Positions 1 to 11,862 of a DNA stretch of 64,000 nucleotides are shown here, in pieces. Source of the DNA: Collimonas fungivorans Ter331 (GTDB taxonomy: Bacteria; Pseudomonadota; Gammaproteobacteria; Burkholderiales; Burkholderiaceae_D); assembly GCF_000221045.1 (NCBI RefSeq), contig NC_015856.1:1-64000 (forward strand). The letters are read 5' to 3'. The notes under the pieces were generated by a model, which was not told the DNA's origin, made no database searches, and worked only from the letters and a program-made list of their open reading frames with translations. A program made the translations under genes and the position numbers. Each line of letters begins with the position of its first letter. The stretch's first letter is position 1.

Positions 1-1431
1 ATGGAAAATTTCTGGCAGAGCTGCTCTACCCAGTTGGAGCAGGAATTGACGCCTCAACAATTTAGCGCGTGGATAAAACCGCTGGCGCCACTCGATTACG
101 AGGACGGACGATTGCGCATCGCTGCGCCGAATCGCTTTAAGCTGGATTGGGTAAAAACGCAGTTCGCCAGCCGCATCACGACCCTGGCGCACCAATATTG
201 GGAGGCGCCGATCGAAGTGGTGTTCGTGCTCGATCCGCGCAAGTCGGCGCCGGCCCCTGCCAGCTCCAGCATGCCGGTTGCTATTAATAATAGTAACGAG
301 CAGGCCGGCGCGCAGTCGTCGGCAGCCGGCGGCGGCAGTTATGGCAACAGCAACTTCGACCGCCTGCCGGAAGTGCAGACCGAGAACAGCACAGCCAGCG
401 CCCGGCGCGACCAGTCGCGCATCAATACCGCCCTCAGTTTCGACAGTTTTGTTACCGGTAAAGCCAACCAGCTGGCGCGCGCGGCAGCGATCCAGGTCGC
501 CAATAATCCCGGCGTTTCCTACAACCCGCTGTTCCTGTACGGTGGCGTCGGCCTCGGCAAGACCCACCTGATCCACGCCATCGGCAACCAGCTGCTGGCC
601 GACAATCCTAACTCGAAGATCCGCTACATCCACGCAGAACAGTACGTTCGCGACGTAGTGACTGCTTACCAACGCAAGGGTTTCGACGACTTCAAGCGCT
701 ACTACCATTCGCTGGATTTGCTGCTGATCGACGATATCCAGTTCTTCGGCGGCAAGAGCCGTACCCAGGAAGAATTCTTCTACGCCTTCGAAGCGCTGAT
801 TGCTGCAAAGAAACAAATCATCATCACCAGTGACACCTACCCGAAAGAAATCACCGGCATGGATGACCGCCTGATTTCGCGTTTCGACTCCGGCCTGACG
901 GTCGCCATCGAGCCGCCGGAACTGGAAATGCGGGTAGCGATCCTGCTCAAAAAAGCGGCATCGGAAGGCGTCACCTTCTCCGACGACGTCGCGTTTTTTG
1001 TTGCCAAACACTTACGTTCCAACGTCCGCGAGCTGGAAGGCGCACTGCGCAAGATTCTTGCTTACTCTCGTTTCCATGGCAAAGACATCAGCATCGATGT
1101 GGTCAAAGATGCATTGAAGGACCTGCTGTCGGTACAGAACCGCCAGATCTCCGTCGAGAACATCCAGAAGACCGTGGCTGACTTTTTCAACATCAAAGTT
1201 GCCGATATGTACTCGAAAAAGCGGCCGGCCAATATCGCCCGTCCGCGCCAGATTGCGATGTACCTTGCCAAGGAACTGACCCAGAAAAGCCTGCCGGAAA
1301 TCGGCGAACTGTTCGGCGGCCGCGATCACACCACGGTATTGCACGCAGTCCGCAAGATCGCCGGCGACCGCACCAAGAATCCGGAATGCAACCACGAATT
1401 GCACGTGCTGGAGCAGACCCTGAAGGGCTGA
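1..1431 (+). CDS. dnaA: Chromosomal replication initiator DnaA
   Basis: This 476-residue AAA+ ATPase binds DnaA boxes at oriC, melts the origin and recruits the replicative helicase. Domain I occupies roughly residues 1-80, followed by a poorly conserved Ala/Ser/Gly-rich linker (about 85-135). The Walker A loop GGVGLGKT is at residues 181-188 and the Walker B segment [10 protein letters not shown] at about 240-249. The domain IV DNA-binding signature [10 protein letters not shown] begins near residue 440. The length is normal for betaproteobacteria. The window begins at the ATG, so promoter and ribosome binding site are not visible. It is followed by dnaN and gyrB, the usual order beside the origin. 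Identification is secure. Confidence 0.99.
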   Translation: MENFWQSCSTQLEQELTPQQFSAWIKPLAPLDYEDGRLRIAAPNRFKLDWVKTQFASRITTLAHQYWEAPIEVVFVLDPRKSAPAPASSSMPVAINNSNEQAGAQSSAAGGGSYGNSNFDRLPEVQTENSTASARRDQSRINTALSFDSFVTGKANQLARAAAIQVANNPGVSYNPLFLYGGVGLGKTHLIHAIGNQLLADNPNSKIRYIHAEQYVRDVVTAYQRKGFDDFKRYYHSLDLLLIDDIQFFGGKSRTQEEFFYAFEALIAAKKQIIITSDTYPKEITGMDDRLISRFDSGLTVAIEPPELEMRVAILLKKAASEGVTFSDDVAFFVAKHLRSNVRELEGALRKILAYSRFHGKDISIDVVKDALKDLLSVQNRQISVENIQKTVADFFNIKVADMYSKKRPANIARPRQIAMYLAKELTQKSLPEIGELFGGRDHTTVLHAVRKIAGDRTKNPECNHELHVLEQTLKG

Positions 1432-1471
1432 TATCGAGATGCCGGGCGATTGTGCACGTTGCCTGCGGCCC

Positions 1472-1480
1472 TGTGGATAA
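1472..1480 (-). promoter_or_regulatory. DnaA box between dnaA and dnaN
   Basis: TGTGGATAA on the + strand is the exact complement of the strong DnaA box TTATCCACA. A weaker look-alike, TTATACAAA read on the minus strand, follows within 15 bases. The 294-bp dnaA-dnaN gap holds no convincing gene. The box may contribute to origin function or to control of dnaN; the main oriC cluster is expected upstream of dnaA, outside the window. Confidence 0.75.
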
Positions 1481-1725
1481 GTTTGTATAAGGCAAGTTGA
1501 AAACTGGGCGGTGACTGTGGTTTTTTTGCCGATTTGGTTAAATCGCAGAGCTTGCCGATTTGCCAACTTACAATCGCAAAAAATCGTCACAGCGGCGCAG
1601 ATTTCCGGCCCGGAGGGGTCCGTAGAGGGTCGATTTAAGTTACATTTACAGACTGCTTACCAAGCATTCAAACCCGTACTTCAGCAAGCAGCAATATTTG
1701 ATTTTTAAATAACAAGGATATAGCT

Positions 1726-2832
1726 ATGCAATTGGTCAAAACCAACCGAGATACCCTTCTCCGGCCACTGCAGATCGTGAGCGGTATTGTCGAGCGTCGG
1801 CACACATTGCCGATTCTGGCCAATATCCTCATTCGCAAAGAAGGCGAAAAGGTCTCTTTCCTGTCGACCGACATCGAAGTGCAAATCACCACCAACGCCA
1901 AGGTCGGCAGTGGCAGCGAAGTAGCGGCCACCACCGTCGCCGCGCGCAAGCTGCTCGATATCCTGCGCGCCCTGCCAGACACCGGCGAAGTCTCGCTGAC
2001 CCTGAGCAACAAGCGCATGACCGTGCAGTCCGGCAAATCGCGTTTCGCACTGCAAACCCTGGCCGCCGAAGAATTCCCGACAGTCGCCCAGGCAGACCAT
2101 TACAACGCCACCGTCACCCTGCCGCAAAAGACGCTCAAGCATCTGTTCAACATGGTGCACTTCTCGATGGCGCAACAGGATATCCGTTACTACCTGAACG
2201 GCCTGCTGCTGGTCCTCGACGGCAAGAACGTCATCGCGGTTGCGACAGACGGCCACCGCCTGGCGTTTTGCCAGGTCGCCACCGAACAAGAGTTCGCGCG
2301 CCAGGAAGTCATCATCCCGCGCAAGACCATCATCGAACTGCAGCGCCTGCTGGAAGAAACCGACGAACCGGTCCAGCTCGAAATCGCCAACAACCAGGTC
2401 AAGCTGTCGTTCGCCGATATCGAACTGATCTCCAAGCTGGTCGAAGGCAAGTTCCCCGACTACACCCGCGTGGTGCCGAAGGGCTACAAGAACGATTTCA
2501 CCATCAGCCGCGACCAGCTGCTGCGCTCCTTGCAACGCGCCGCCATCATGACCAGCGACAAGTTCAAGGGCGTGCGCTGGGTAGTCACCCCAGGCAGCCT
2601 GAAAATCAGCTCCACCAACGCTGACCAGGAAGAGGCGATTGAAGAACTCGAAATCGATTACGGCGGCGATAGCGTCGACATCGGCTTCAACGTCACCTAC
2701 CTGCTCGACGTCCTCAACAACCTCAAGGGCGACAACGTCAACATCGCCCTCGGCGACGCCAATTCTTCAGCACTGATCACCGTGCCGGAAAACGCCGATT
2801 TCAAGTACGTAGTAATGCCAATGCGAATCTAG
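1726..2832 (+). CDS. dnaN: DNA polymerase III beta sliding clamp
   Basis: This 368-residue protein forms the dimeric ring that tethers DNA polymerase III and other clamp-binding proteins to DNA. The N-terminal MQLVKTNRDTLLRPLQIVSG and the C-terminal YVVMPMRI are characteristic of the family, and three clamp domains of about 120 residues each fit the length. The start is supported by an AAGGA-type ribosome binding site about 10 bases upstream. The gene lies 294 bp after dnaA with a DnaA box in between, and 205 bp before gyrB. A dispersed palindromic repeat starts six bases after its stop. Nothing unusual is seen in the protein. Confidence 0.99.
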   Translation: MQLVKTNRDTLLRPLQIVSGIVERRHTLPILANILIRKEGEKVSFLSTDIEVQITTNAKVGSGSEVAATTVAARKLLDILRALPDTGEVSLTLSNKRMTVQSGKSRFALQTLAAEEFPTVAQADHYNATVTLPQKTLKHLFNMVHFSMAQQDIRYYLNGLLLVLDGKNVIAVATDGHRLAFCQVATEQEFARQEVIIPRKTIIELQRLLEETDEPVQLEIANNQVKLSFADIELISKLVEGKFPDYTRVVPKGYKNDFTISRDQLLRSLQRAAIMTSDKFKGVRWVVTPGSLKISSTNADQEEAIEELEIDYGGDSVDIGFNVTYLLDVLNNLKGDNVNIALGDANSSALITVPENADFKYVVMPMRI

Positions 2833-2837
2833 TCGAT

Positions 2838-2909
2838 GTAGGGTGGGCACCCCGTGCCCACGCTGCAACGGCCTCCGGCACACCGCGTGGGCACAGGTGC
2901 CCACCCTAC
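2838..2909. repeat. Dispersed GTAGGGTGGGCAC palindromic repeat, copy 1
   Basis: GTAGGGTGGGCAC at 2838-2850 is matched by its inverted copy ending at 2909, enclosing a C/G-rich spacer that itself contains the half-motif GTGGGCAC. It begins six bases after the dnaN stop codon. The same core recurs at 2926, 19993, 25421, 50781 and 56331. Confidence 0.8.
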
Positions 2910-2925
2910 GGTTGCTGGTAAAAGC

Positions 2926-2959
2926 CGTAGGGTGGGCAAGCTTTTCTGCCCACGCGCGT
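2926..2959. repeat. Dispersed GTAGGGTGGGCA repeat, half copy
   Basis: CCGTAGGGTGGGCA followed after a short spacer by TGCCCACGCG forms a compact inverted repeat. It is the second element in the dnaN-gyrB gap and belongs to the family described at 2838. Confidence 0.65.
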
Positions 2960-3019
2960 GCCCCCCAGCATTGCTTGTAAAAGTAGCATCCAGTCCCAAT
3001 ATAAGTAGTTCCGAAGTAA

Positions 3020-5518
<2,499 letters not shown>

Positions 5519-5546
5519 TTTATCCATCGACCTGATTACGGGGCAT

Positions 5547-5713
5547 CTTGATACTCCGCGCGATTCGATCTACTGCTGGATTGACCAAAAGGGCATGCTG
5601 CCCACCGCGAGGGGATGTGGAAGTTCAAAACGTCAGATGTCGATGAATGGTTGAGCATTGGTGGCACCCACGAAGAATCCGAAAGTGCGGTTTCACACTC
5701 AAAAGATAAATAG
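5547..5713 (+). pseudogene. Remnant of a small helix-turn-helix (excisionase-like) gene
   Basis: There is no intact reading frame. One frame reads LDTPRDSIYCWIDQKGM and, after a one-base shift near 5610, a second frame reads GMWKFKTSDVDEWL and continues to a TAG at 5711-5713. Together they match the C-terminal part of the short MerR/excisionase-type DNA-binding proteins often found beside restriction-modification genes; the 5' end is missing. The fragment ends 14 bp before hsdR. It is read here as a decayed gene that once headed the hsd operon; the family call rests on pattern recognition only. Confidence 0.5.
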
Positions 5714-5727
5714 GGATATCAAGCCTG

Positions 5728-8700
5728 ATGGTTTTCAGCGAAGACTCGCGAGTCAAAATACCTTGCATTCTGCATTTGGTGCGGCTTGGCTACAGTTATC
5801 TTTCCTTGAAAGATGTTGCTTGGGATGAAAAAACCAACATCTTCCCGGACCTTTTTCGCACAGCTATCGCCCGGATCAACCCAGCCATTGACGATAGCAA
5901 CATCGATCGCCTGTTAATCGAAGTCAAACTCCTGCTCGATAACGAAGATCTTGGTAAGGCCTTCTACGAAAAGTTTACGGAGCGCTCAGGTATCCGGTTG
6001 ATCGACTTTGAGAACTTTGACAATAACAGCTTCCATGTTGTTACTGAGTTGACCTGCAAAAATGGGGACGATGAGTTTCGGCCCGATATCACGTTGCTCA
6101 TCAATGGCATGCCACTGGCGTTTATTGAGGTTAAGAAGCCCAATAACCGTGAAGGCGTTTTGGCCGAGCGTAACCGTATCATTACACGCAGCAGGAACCC
6201 TCGTTTCCGTCGTTTCATCAACATTACGCAGTTGATGGTCTTCTCCAACAACATGGAATACGACGATGGCTCGCCGCAGCCCATCGAAGGCGCATTTTAT
6301 GCCAGCCCGTCTTATGATGCGCCAGTGTTCAACTATTTCCGCGAAGAAGAATCGCTGGATCTCGCAAACCTGCTGGCTGACGAGGATGACGCCGCTGAGA
6401 ACGAAGTGCTGCGCGACAACAATCTGAACGTCATCAAGCACAGCCCCGAGTTTATCAGCAACAAATCGCCCGATGCGCCGACGAACCGCATCTGTACTTC
6501 ACTGTTTAGCCGCGGTCGGCTGGCCTTCTTACTGCGATTCGCGCTAGCCTATGTGAATGAGACCGATGGGCTGCAAAAGCACATCATGCGTTACCCGCAG
6601 CTCTTCGCTACTAAAGCAATCGAGCGTAAGCTTGATGATGGCGTGCGTAAAGGCATCATTTGGCACACCCAGGGCAGCGGCAAGACCGCGCTGGCCTACT
6701 ACAACACCCGCTTTCTGACGGATTACTTTCAGCGAAAGGGCGTTGTCCCAAAGTTCTATTTCATCGTTGACCGACTCGATCTACTTAGCCAGGCGCAGCG
6801 CGAATTTACCGGGCGCGGGTTGATCGTGCACACCATTGACAGCCGCGAAGCCTTCGCCCGCGATATCAAGACCACACAGGTGCTGCACAACAACACCGGC
6901 AAGCATGAAATTACCGTGGTCAACATTCAGAAATTTCAGGATGACCCGGACGTGGTGCGTACCGAGGATTACGACGTCAGCATCCAACGCATCTATTTTC
7001 TCGACGAGGTGCACCGCAGCTACAACCCGCAGGGCAGTTTTCTTGCTAACCTCAGCCAATCCGACCGCAATGCTATCAAGATCGGACTTACCGGCACGCC
7101 ACTGCTCGGGGATGATTACAATTCCCGTGTGCTGTTTGGCGACTACATCCACAAGTATTACTACAACGCGTCAATCGCCGACGGCTATACTCTGCGCCTG
7201 ATCCGCGAAGAGATTGCAACGAACTACAAGCTCACTTTGCAAGAGGCGCTCGCTGCCGTGGAGTTGCAGCAAGGGGATATTGACCGAAAGCTCATTTACG
7301 CACACCCGAAATTTGTCGAACCAATGCTCGATTACATCGTGCGTGATTTTGAGAAGAGTCGCAGTGCGCTGGGCGATGTCAGCATCGGCGGCATGGTCAT
7401 CTGCGACAGCGCCGAGCAGGCTCGCCAGATGTTCGAGATTTTTAACGCGGTCTATGCGGTCCAGCCCACATCAGTTTATGCTGTGCAAGACTCCACGCAA
7501 GCATTGATCGCTGCCGCGAAGCCCGAGAGCTATGCTGCTCGCGCACTGTTGGAGAACCGTGCAAAGAGTGCGGCGCTGATTTTGCACGACGTGGGCAGTA
7601 AGGAAGAGCGCAAGCAATGGGTCGAAGACTTCAAGACTGGCAAGATCGACCTGCTATTCGTCTACAATATGTTACTCACTGGCTTTGATGCCAAGCGTCT
7701 GAAGAAGCTCTACCTCGGGAGAGTAATCCGTTCGCATAATCTGCTGCAAGCGCTCACCCGCGTAAATCGCACCTACAAGGATTTTCGTTACGGCTATGTC
7801 GTCGATTTCGCCGACATTCGCAAAGAGTTTGACGTCACCAACAAAGCCTATTTCGACGAATTGCAGGCCGAGTTGGGCGACGAAGTAGAACATTACTCCA
7901 ATCTATTTAAATCCGCAGAAGAGATTGCTCAGGAAATCGAAGCTATCAAGGATATCTTGTTCAGTTTCGATATCGAAAACGCCGAGGTATTTTCACAGCA
8001 GATCAGTCAGATTCAGGACCGTGCCACAGTATTGGCGCTCAAGAAAGCGCTGGCCGATGCACGCAATCTTTACAACCTGATCCGCTTGCAAGGTGAAAAC
8101 ACGCTGCTGCAGCAACTCGATTTCCAAAAGCTCAATCAGCTTTACCGCGAGACCTGCAACCATCTTGATCTGCTCAACCTCAAGGAAAACATCGAGTCCA
8201 GCACCAGCACCAACAATCTGCTCAATATCGCGCTGGAAGACGTGCTGTTCATGTTCACCAAGGTTAAGGAAGAAGAGTTGGTGTTAGCCGACAAGCTCAA
8301 GAGCACCTTGCGCCAGACTCGCGAAGCTCTAGCTGATAACTTCGACCAGCAGGACCCAAAATTTATCACGCTCAAGGAAGAGTTGGAGCGGTTATTCAAG
8401 AAAAAGAAGTTGAACGAAGTTAGCCAGGTAGAAATGACCGCCAATATTGGTGCCCTTAGTGCCATTTACGACAAGGTCAAGGAGCTGAACCGCCAGAACA
8501 ACCAGCTCCGCGCCAAATATCGGGGCGATAACAAATACACTCGCATCCACAAACGGCTGCAAGAGCGCAGTACGGTGACGCAAACTGAGCGGCGCCTCTT
8601 CGAGGCCCTTTTTGGAGTCAAACAGCAGGCCGACGAACAGGTGCTGCAGAACACTCAATTGCTGGCCAATGAAAGCTACTTCGAGCGAATGATGATGCCG

Positions 8701-8838
8701 ATTGTGTTGGGCGAGTTCGAGACCCGTCAAAAGGTTCATCTCAATCTTGACGCCGCTGACACTATCAACCATCTGGTTGTGACCGAATACATGAATGAAT
8801 TTGCCTTAGGCAGCAGAACAGGAGTACGCAGTTGGTAA
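5728..8838 (+). CDS. hsdR: Type I restriction enzyme, restriction/translocase subunit HsdR
   Basis: This 1036-residue subunit gives the type I complex ATP-driven DNA translocation and cleavage. An N-terminal nuclease domain carries D120 and E134-x-K136, the PD-(D/E)xK pattern. The SF2 motor follows, with Walker A (GSGKT, about 316-320), DEVH at 426-429 and TGTP near 455. The C-terminal third, rich in Glu and Lys, is the helical region that contacts the methylase core. The frame is intact and the length typical. It is the first gene of an hsdR-hsdM-hsdS operon and overlaps hsdM by seven bases. Base composition is lower in GC than gyrB, in keeping with horizontal acquisition. Confidence 0.96.
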   Translation: MVFSEDSRVKIPCILHLVRLGYSYLSLKDVAWDEKTNIFPDLFRTAIARINPAIDDSNIDRLLIEVKLLLDNEDLGKAFYEKFTERSGIRLIDFENFDNNSFHVVTELTCKNGDDEFRPDITLLINGMPLAFIEVKKPNNREGVLAERNRIITRSRNPRFRRFINITQLMVFSNNMEYDDGSPQPIEGAFYASPSYDAPVFNYFREEESLDLANLLADEDDAAENEVLRDNNLNVIKHSPEFISNKSPDAPTNRICTSLFSRGRLAFLLRFALAYVNETDGLQKHIMRYPQLFATKAIERKLDDGVRKGIIWHTQGSGKTALAYYNTRFLTDYFQRKGVVPKFYFIVDRLDLLSQAQREFTGRGLIVHTIDSREAFARDIKTTQVLHNNTGKHEITVVNIQKFQDDPDVVRTEDYDVSIQRIYFLDEVHRSYNPQGSFLANLSQSDRNAIKIGLTGTPLLGDDYNSRVLFGDYIHKYYYNASIADGYTLRLIREEIATNYKLTLQEALAAVELQQGDIDRKLIYAHPKFVEPMLDYIVRDFEKSRSALGDVSIGGMVICDSAEQARQMFEIFNAVYAVQPTSVYAVQDSTQALIAAAKPESYAARALLENRAKSAALILHDVGSKEERKQWVEDFKTGKIDLLFVYNMLLTGFDAKRLKKLYLGRVIRSHNLLQALTRVNRTYKDFRYGYVVDFADIRKEFDVTNKAYFDELQAELGDEVEHYSNLFKSAEEIAQEIEAIKDILFSFDIENAEVFSQQISQIQDRATVLALKKALADARNLYNLIRLQGENTLLQQLDFQKLNQLYRETCNHLDLLNLKENIESSTSTNNLLNIALEDVLFMFTKVKEEELVLADKLKSTLRQTREALADNFDQQDPKFITLKEELERLFKKKKLNEVSQVEMTANIGALSAIYDKVKELNRQNNQLRAKYRGDNKYTRIHKRLQERSTVTQTERRLFEALFGVKQQADEQVLQNTQLLANESYFERMMMPIVLGEFETRQKVHLNLDAADTINHLVVTEYMNEFALGSRTGVRSW

Positions 8839-10466
8839 CGCAGGAATTTGAACAACGCACCCGAGAATTAATTGATAGCCTTAAGGCCATCTGCGCTGCC
8901 TATGGTTTGGGCAATGATGGCAACGAATTCAAAATCATCACCCAGGTTTTTCTCTATAAATTTCTTAACGATAAATTCGCCTTCGAAGCCAAGAAGATCC
9001 GACCGGATTTAGCAAAAGCCGATAAATGGGAACAAGCCATTGCCAGCCTGAGCGATGAGGAGCTTGGCAAACTGCATCGCAAGATGGGGCCGGACACAGC
9101 ACGACTGAAACCCGAGCACTTCATTTCTCACCTGTGGAACCGCCAGACAGCTCCGGAATTCGCCAAGCTGTTTGACGACACCCTGCGGGATATCGCGATT
9201 ACCAACAACGACATCTTCGCCGTCAAGACCGATGGTGGCGCCAAGATCACTCTGTTCGACCGAGTCAGTGAGTTCATCACCGATCCCTCCAAGCGCGATG
9301 CTTTCTGCCGTGCCCTTATCAACAAGCTGGGCGACTTCAGCTTTGAGCGCATTTTCACGCAGAAATACGACTTCTACGCCGCACTATTTGAATACCTTAT
9401 CAAGGATTACAACAAGGATAGCGGTGGGAAATACGCCGAGTACTATACCCCGCACGCCGTGGCCAAGATCATGGCCGCCATCCTCGTGCCGGAAGCGGTA
9501 CGCGGAAAAATCAAAAACGTGAGCTGCTACGACCCCTCGGCCGGTTCCGGCACGCTGCTCATGAACATCGCCCACGCCATTGGCGAACAACGCTGCACCA
9601 TTTATTCGCAGGACATCTCGCAGAAATCATCCAGCTTGCTGCGCCTGAACTTGATTTTGAACAACTTGGTTCACTCCATTCCAAACATTATCCAGGGCAA
9701 CACCGTGCTTCACCCCTACCATCGACAAGGTAAGGCGCTCAGGAAATTCGACTACATTGTTTCCAATCCGCCCTTCAAGATGGATTTCAGCGATTTTAGG
9801 AATGAGCTGGACGCCAAAGAGCACAAGGAACGCTTTTTCGTCGGGGTGCCGAATATCCCTAAACAGGCCGTAGACAAGATGGCTATCTACCAGCTCTTTC
9901 TACAACACATCATTCACTCGCTGAAACCCGGCGGTAAAGCTGCCGTAGTGGTGCCCACGGGCTTCATCGCTGCGCAAAGTGGTATCGACAAGGGCATCCG
10001 CCAGCATCTGGTGGACAACAAAATGCTGGCGGGCGTGGTTTCGATGCCAAGCAACATCTTCGCTACAACCGGCACAAATGTCTCCATCCTGTTTATTGAC
10101 GCTGCTAACAAAGAAGGTGTGGTGCTGATCGACGCCTCCAGTCTTGGCACCAAGGTCAAGGATGGGAAAAATCAGAAAGTTCTGCTTGCTGGAGCTGAAG
10201 AAGATTACATTATCGCCACCTTTAACAGCAAAGAGATGGTTGAGGATTTCTCGGCGGTGGTAAGTTATGACGAGATCGTCGCCAAGAATTACAGCTTGAA
10301 CGCCGGACAGTATTTTGAAGTGAAGATCGAGTATACAGACCTGACACCTGCTCAGTTTTCTGCGAGGATTCAAGGCTTTACCGACAAACTGAGCCCGCTG
10401 TTCAAGGAATCGGCGCGGCTGGAGAAAGAGATCAAAAAACAATTGGTAGGGTTGCAGTATGAGTAA
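8832..10466 (+). CDS. hsdM: Type I restriction-modification DNA methyltransferase HsdM
   Basis: This 544-residue adenine-N6 methyltransferase subunit uses S-adenosylmethionine and pairs with HsdS for target recognition. The N-terminal HsdM helical domain is followed by motif I DPSAGSGTLL (from residue 234) and the catalytic NPPF at 312-315. The start is a TTG at 8832 that overlaps the hsdR stop by seven bases, with GGAG about ten bases upstream, so translation is probably coupled. It overlaps hsdS by eight bases. No frameshift or missing motif is seen, so the methylase should be active. Confidence 0.96.
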   Translation: MVTQEFEQRTRELIDSLKAICAAYGLGNDGNEFKIITQVFLYKFLNDKFAFEAKKIRPDLAKADKWEQAIASLSDEELGKLHRKMGPDTARLKPEHFISHLWNRQTAPEFAKLFDDTLRDIAITNNDIFAVKTDGGAKITLFDRVSEFITDPSKRDAFCRALINKLGDFSFERIFTQKYDFYAALFEYLIKDYNKDSGGKYAEYYTPHAVAKIMAAILVPEAVRGKIKNVSCYDPSAGSGTLLMNIAHAIGEQRCTIYSQDISQKSSSLLRLNLILNNLVHSIPNIIQGNTVLHPYHRQGKALRKFDYIVSNPPFKMDFSDFRNELDAKEHKERFFVGVPNIPKQAVDKMAIYQLFLQHIIHSLKPGGKAAVVVPTGFIAAQSGIDKGIRQHLVDNKMLAGVVSMPSNIFATTGTNVSILFIDAANKEGVVLIDASSLGTKVKDGKNQKVLLAGAEEDYIIATFNSKEMVEDFSAVVSYDEIVAKNYSLNAGQYFEVKIEYTDLTPAQFSARIQGFTDKLSPLFKESARLEKEIKKQLVGLQYE

Positions 10467-11730
10467 CGCGATCAATACCAGAAAATCATTTTCTGGAAAA
10501 GCCAGTCCTTTACATAAGCTGTGTTTCTCAATAACGGATTGTCATCACTCAACGCCGAGATGGTGCGATGATGGAAAAATTGTTGTTAGAAATTTCAACA
10601 TTAAGAACGGTAAGCTCGATTTAAGCTGCCCTTCTTATACAGATGAGAAAACTTTCAAAGAACGGATCTCGCGTGCTAAGCCTGAGGCAGGTGACTTAAT
10701 CATCACTCGCGAAGCTCCTATGGGGGAGCTCTGCGTTATCCCGGCGGGCATAGAGTGTTGTCTTGGTCAAAGAATGGTCCTAATAAAACCTGACCCGAAG
10801 AAGATAGGCAGTAGGTATCTCCTCTACGCAATGCTCTCCGAATTTGTTCAAGGTCAAATAAATCGAAGTGACAAAACAGGCTCAATCGTTAGTAATTTGC
10901 GGATTCCTTTACTGAAGGAGCTCGAGATTCCCTTGATCGATGGGAGCGAAGAGATCGCAGCCGTCCTTTCCACCATTGACGCTAAGATCGACTGCAACAA
11001 TCGCATAAGCGCCGAGCTAGAGGCCATGGCCAAGACTTTGTTCGACTATTGGTTTGTACAATTCAACTTCCCTGACGCCAACGGCAAGCCCTACAAATCC
11101 TCTGGTGGGAAGATGGTTCACAACGCCATCCTGAAACGGGAGATTCCGAAGGGATGGGCCGACTCAAGCATTCAGGCTATAGCTGATCTGCTCGGTGGTG
11201 GAACGCCTACAAAAAAGAAGTCAGAATACTGGGGGGGCGATATCCCATTCTTCACTCCTACGGATGCTGACGGAACTATCTTTAAATTTTCCACAGCAGA
11301 TTACATTACCGACGATGGCTTGAAAGGCAGTAGTACCAAGCTCTTCGGCAAGAATACTGTTTTCATCACTGCGCGTGGATCTGTGGGTAGGTTGGTATTG
11401 GCTGGAGTCGACATGGCTATGAACCAGTCCTGTTATGCACTGCGTGCCAAGCCGGGCGTTAGCCATGTCTTTCTGTTTTATCTAGCTAAGGAATTGATTC
11501 ATCATCTGCATGTCAAGTCTTCCGGTTCGGTCTTCAATTCGATCGTCTCGAATGACATCGAACTGACCAATCTTGCGATTCCAAAAGGTGAGGTCATTAC
11601 AAAATTTGCCGCGGTCGTTGAGCCAATGTTCGAGAAAATTGGGAACAACACCAAGGAAAACCAGCATCTCGCTACACTTCGTGACTGGCTCTTGCCCATG
11701 CTGATGAATGGCCAAGTGACGACTGCATGA
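10459..11730 (+). CDS. hsdS: Type I restriction-modification specificity subunit HsdS
   Basis: This 423-residue subunit sets the DNA target of the HsdR/HsdM complex. Two variable target-recognition domains (about residues 15-155 and 235-365) are each followed by a conserved helical segment (EEIAAVLSTIDAKIDCNNRI and the C-terminal TKFAAVVEPMFEKI / LRDWLLPMLMNGQV). This is the usual two-TRD layout recognising a bipartite sequence. Its ATG overlaps the end of hsdM by eight bases. The recognition sequence cannot be predicted from the protein alone. The gene has visibly lower GC than hsdR, as is common for these fast-evolving subunits. Confidence 0.95.
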   Translation: MSNAINTRKSFSGKASPLHKLCFSITDCHHSTPRWCDDGKIVVRNFNIKNGKLDLSCPSYTDEKTFKERISRAKPEAGDLIITREAPMGELCVIPAGIECCLGQRMVLIKPDPKKIGSRYLLYAMLSEFVQGQINRSDKTGSIVSNLRIPLLKELEIPLIDGSEEIAAVLSTIDAKIDCNNRISAELEAMAKTLFDYWFVQFNFPDANGKPYKSSGGKMVHNAILKREIPKGWADSSIQAIADLLGGGTPTKKKSEYWGGDIPFFTPTDADGTIFKFSTADYITDDGLKGSSTKLFGKNTVFITARGSVGRLVLAGVDMAMNQSCYALRAKPGVSHVFLFYLAKELIHHLHVKSSGSVFNSIVSNDIELTNLAIPKGEVITKFAAVVEPMFEKIGNNTKENQHLATLRDWLLPMLMNGQVTTA

Positions 11731-11862
11731 AGGAGTAACAATTTCGGGCACGACAAGAACTCATTTGCACAATAGTATTTCATTGCCGCGAAAGATCTCG
11801 TCGTGTAAGCCTTGCCCTCCACGCAACAAAAAATAATCTCTTCTACTCGTCCCTGTGCCAGA

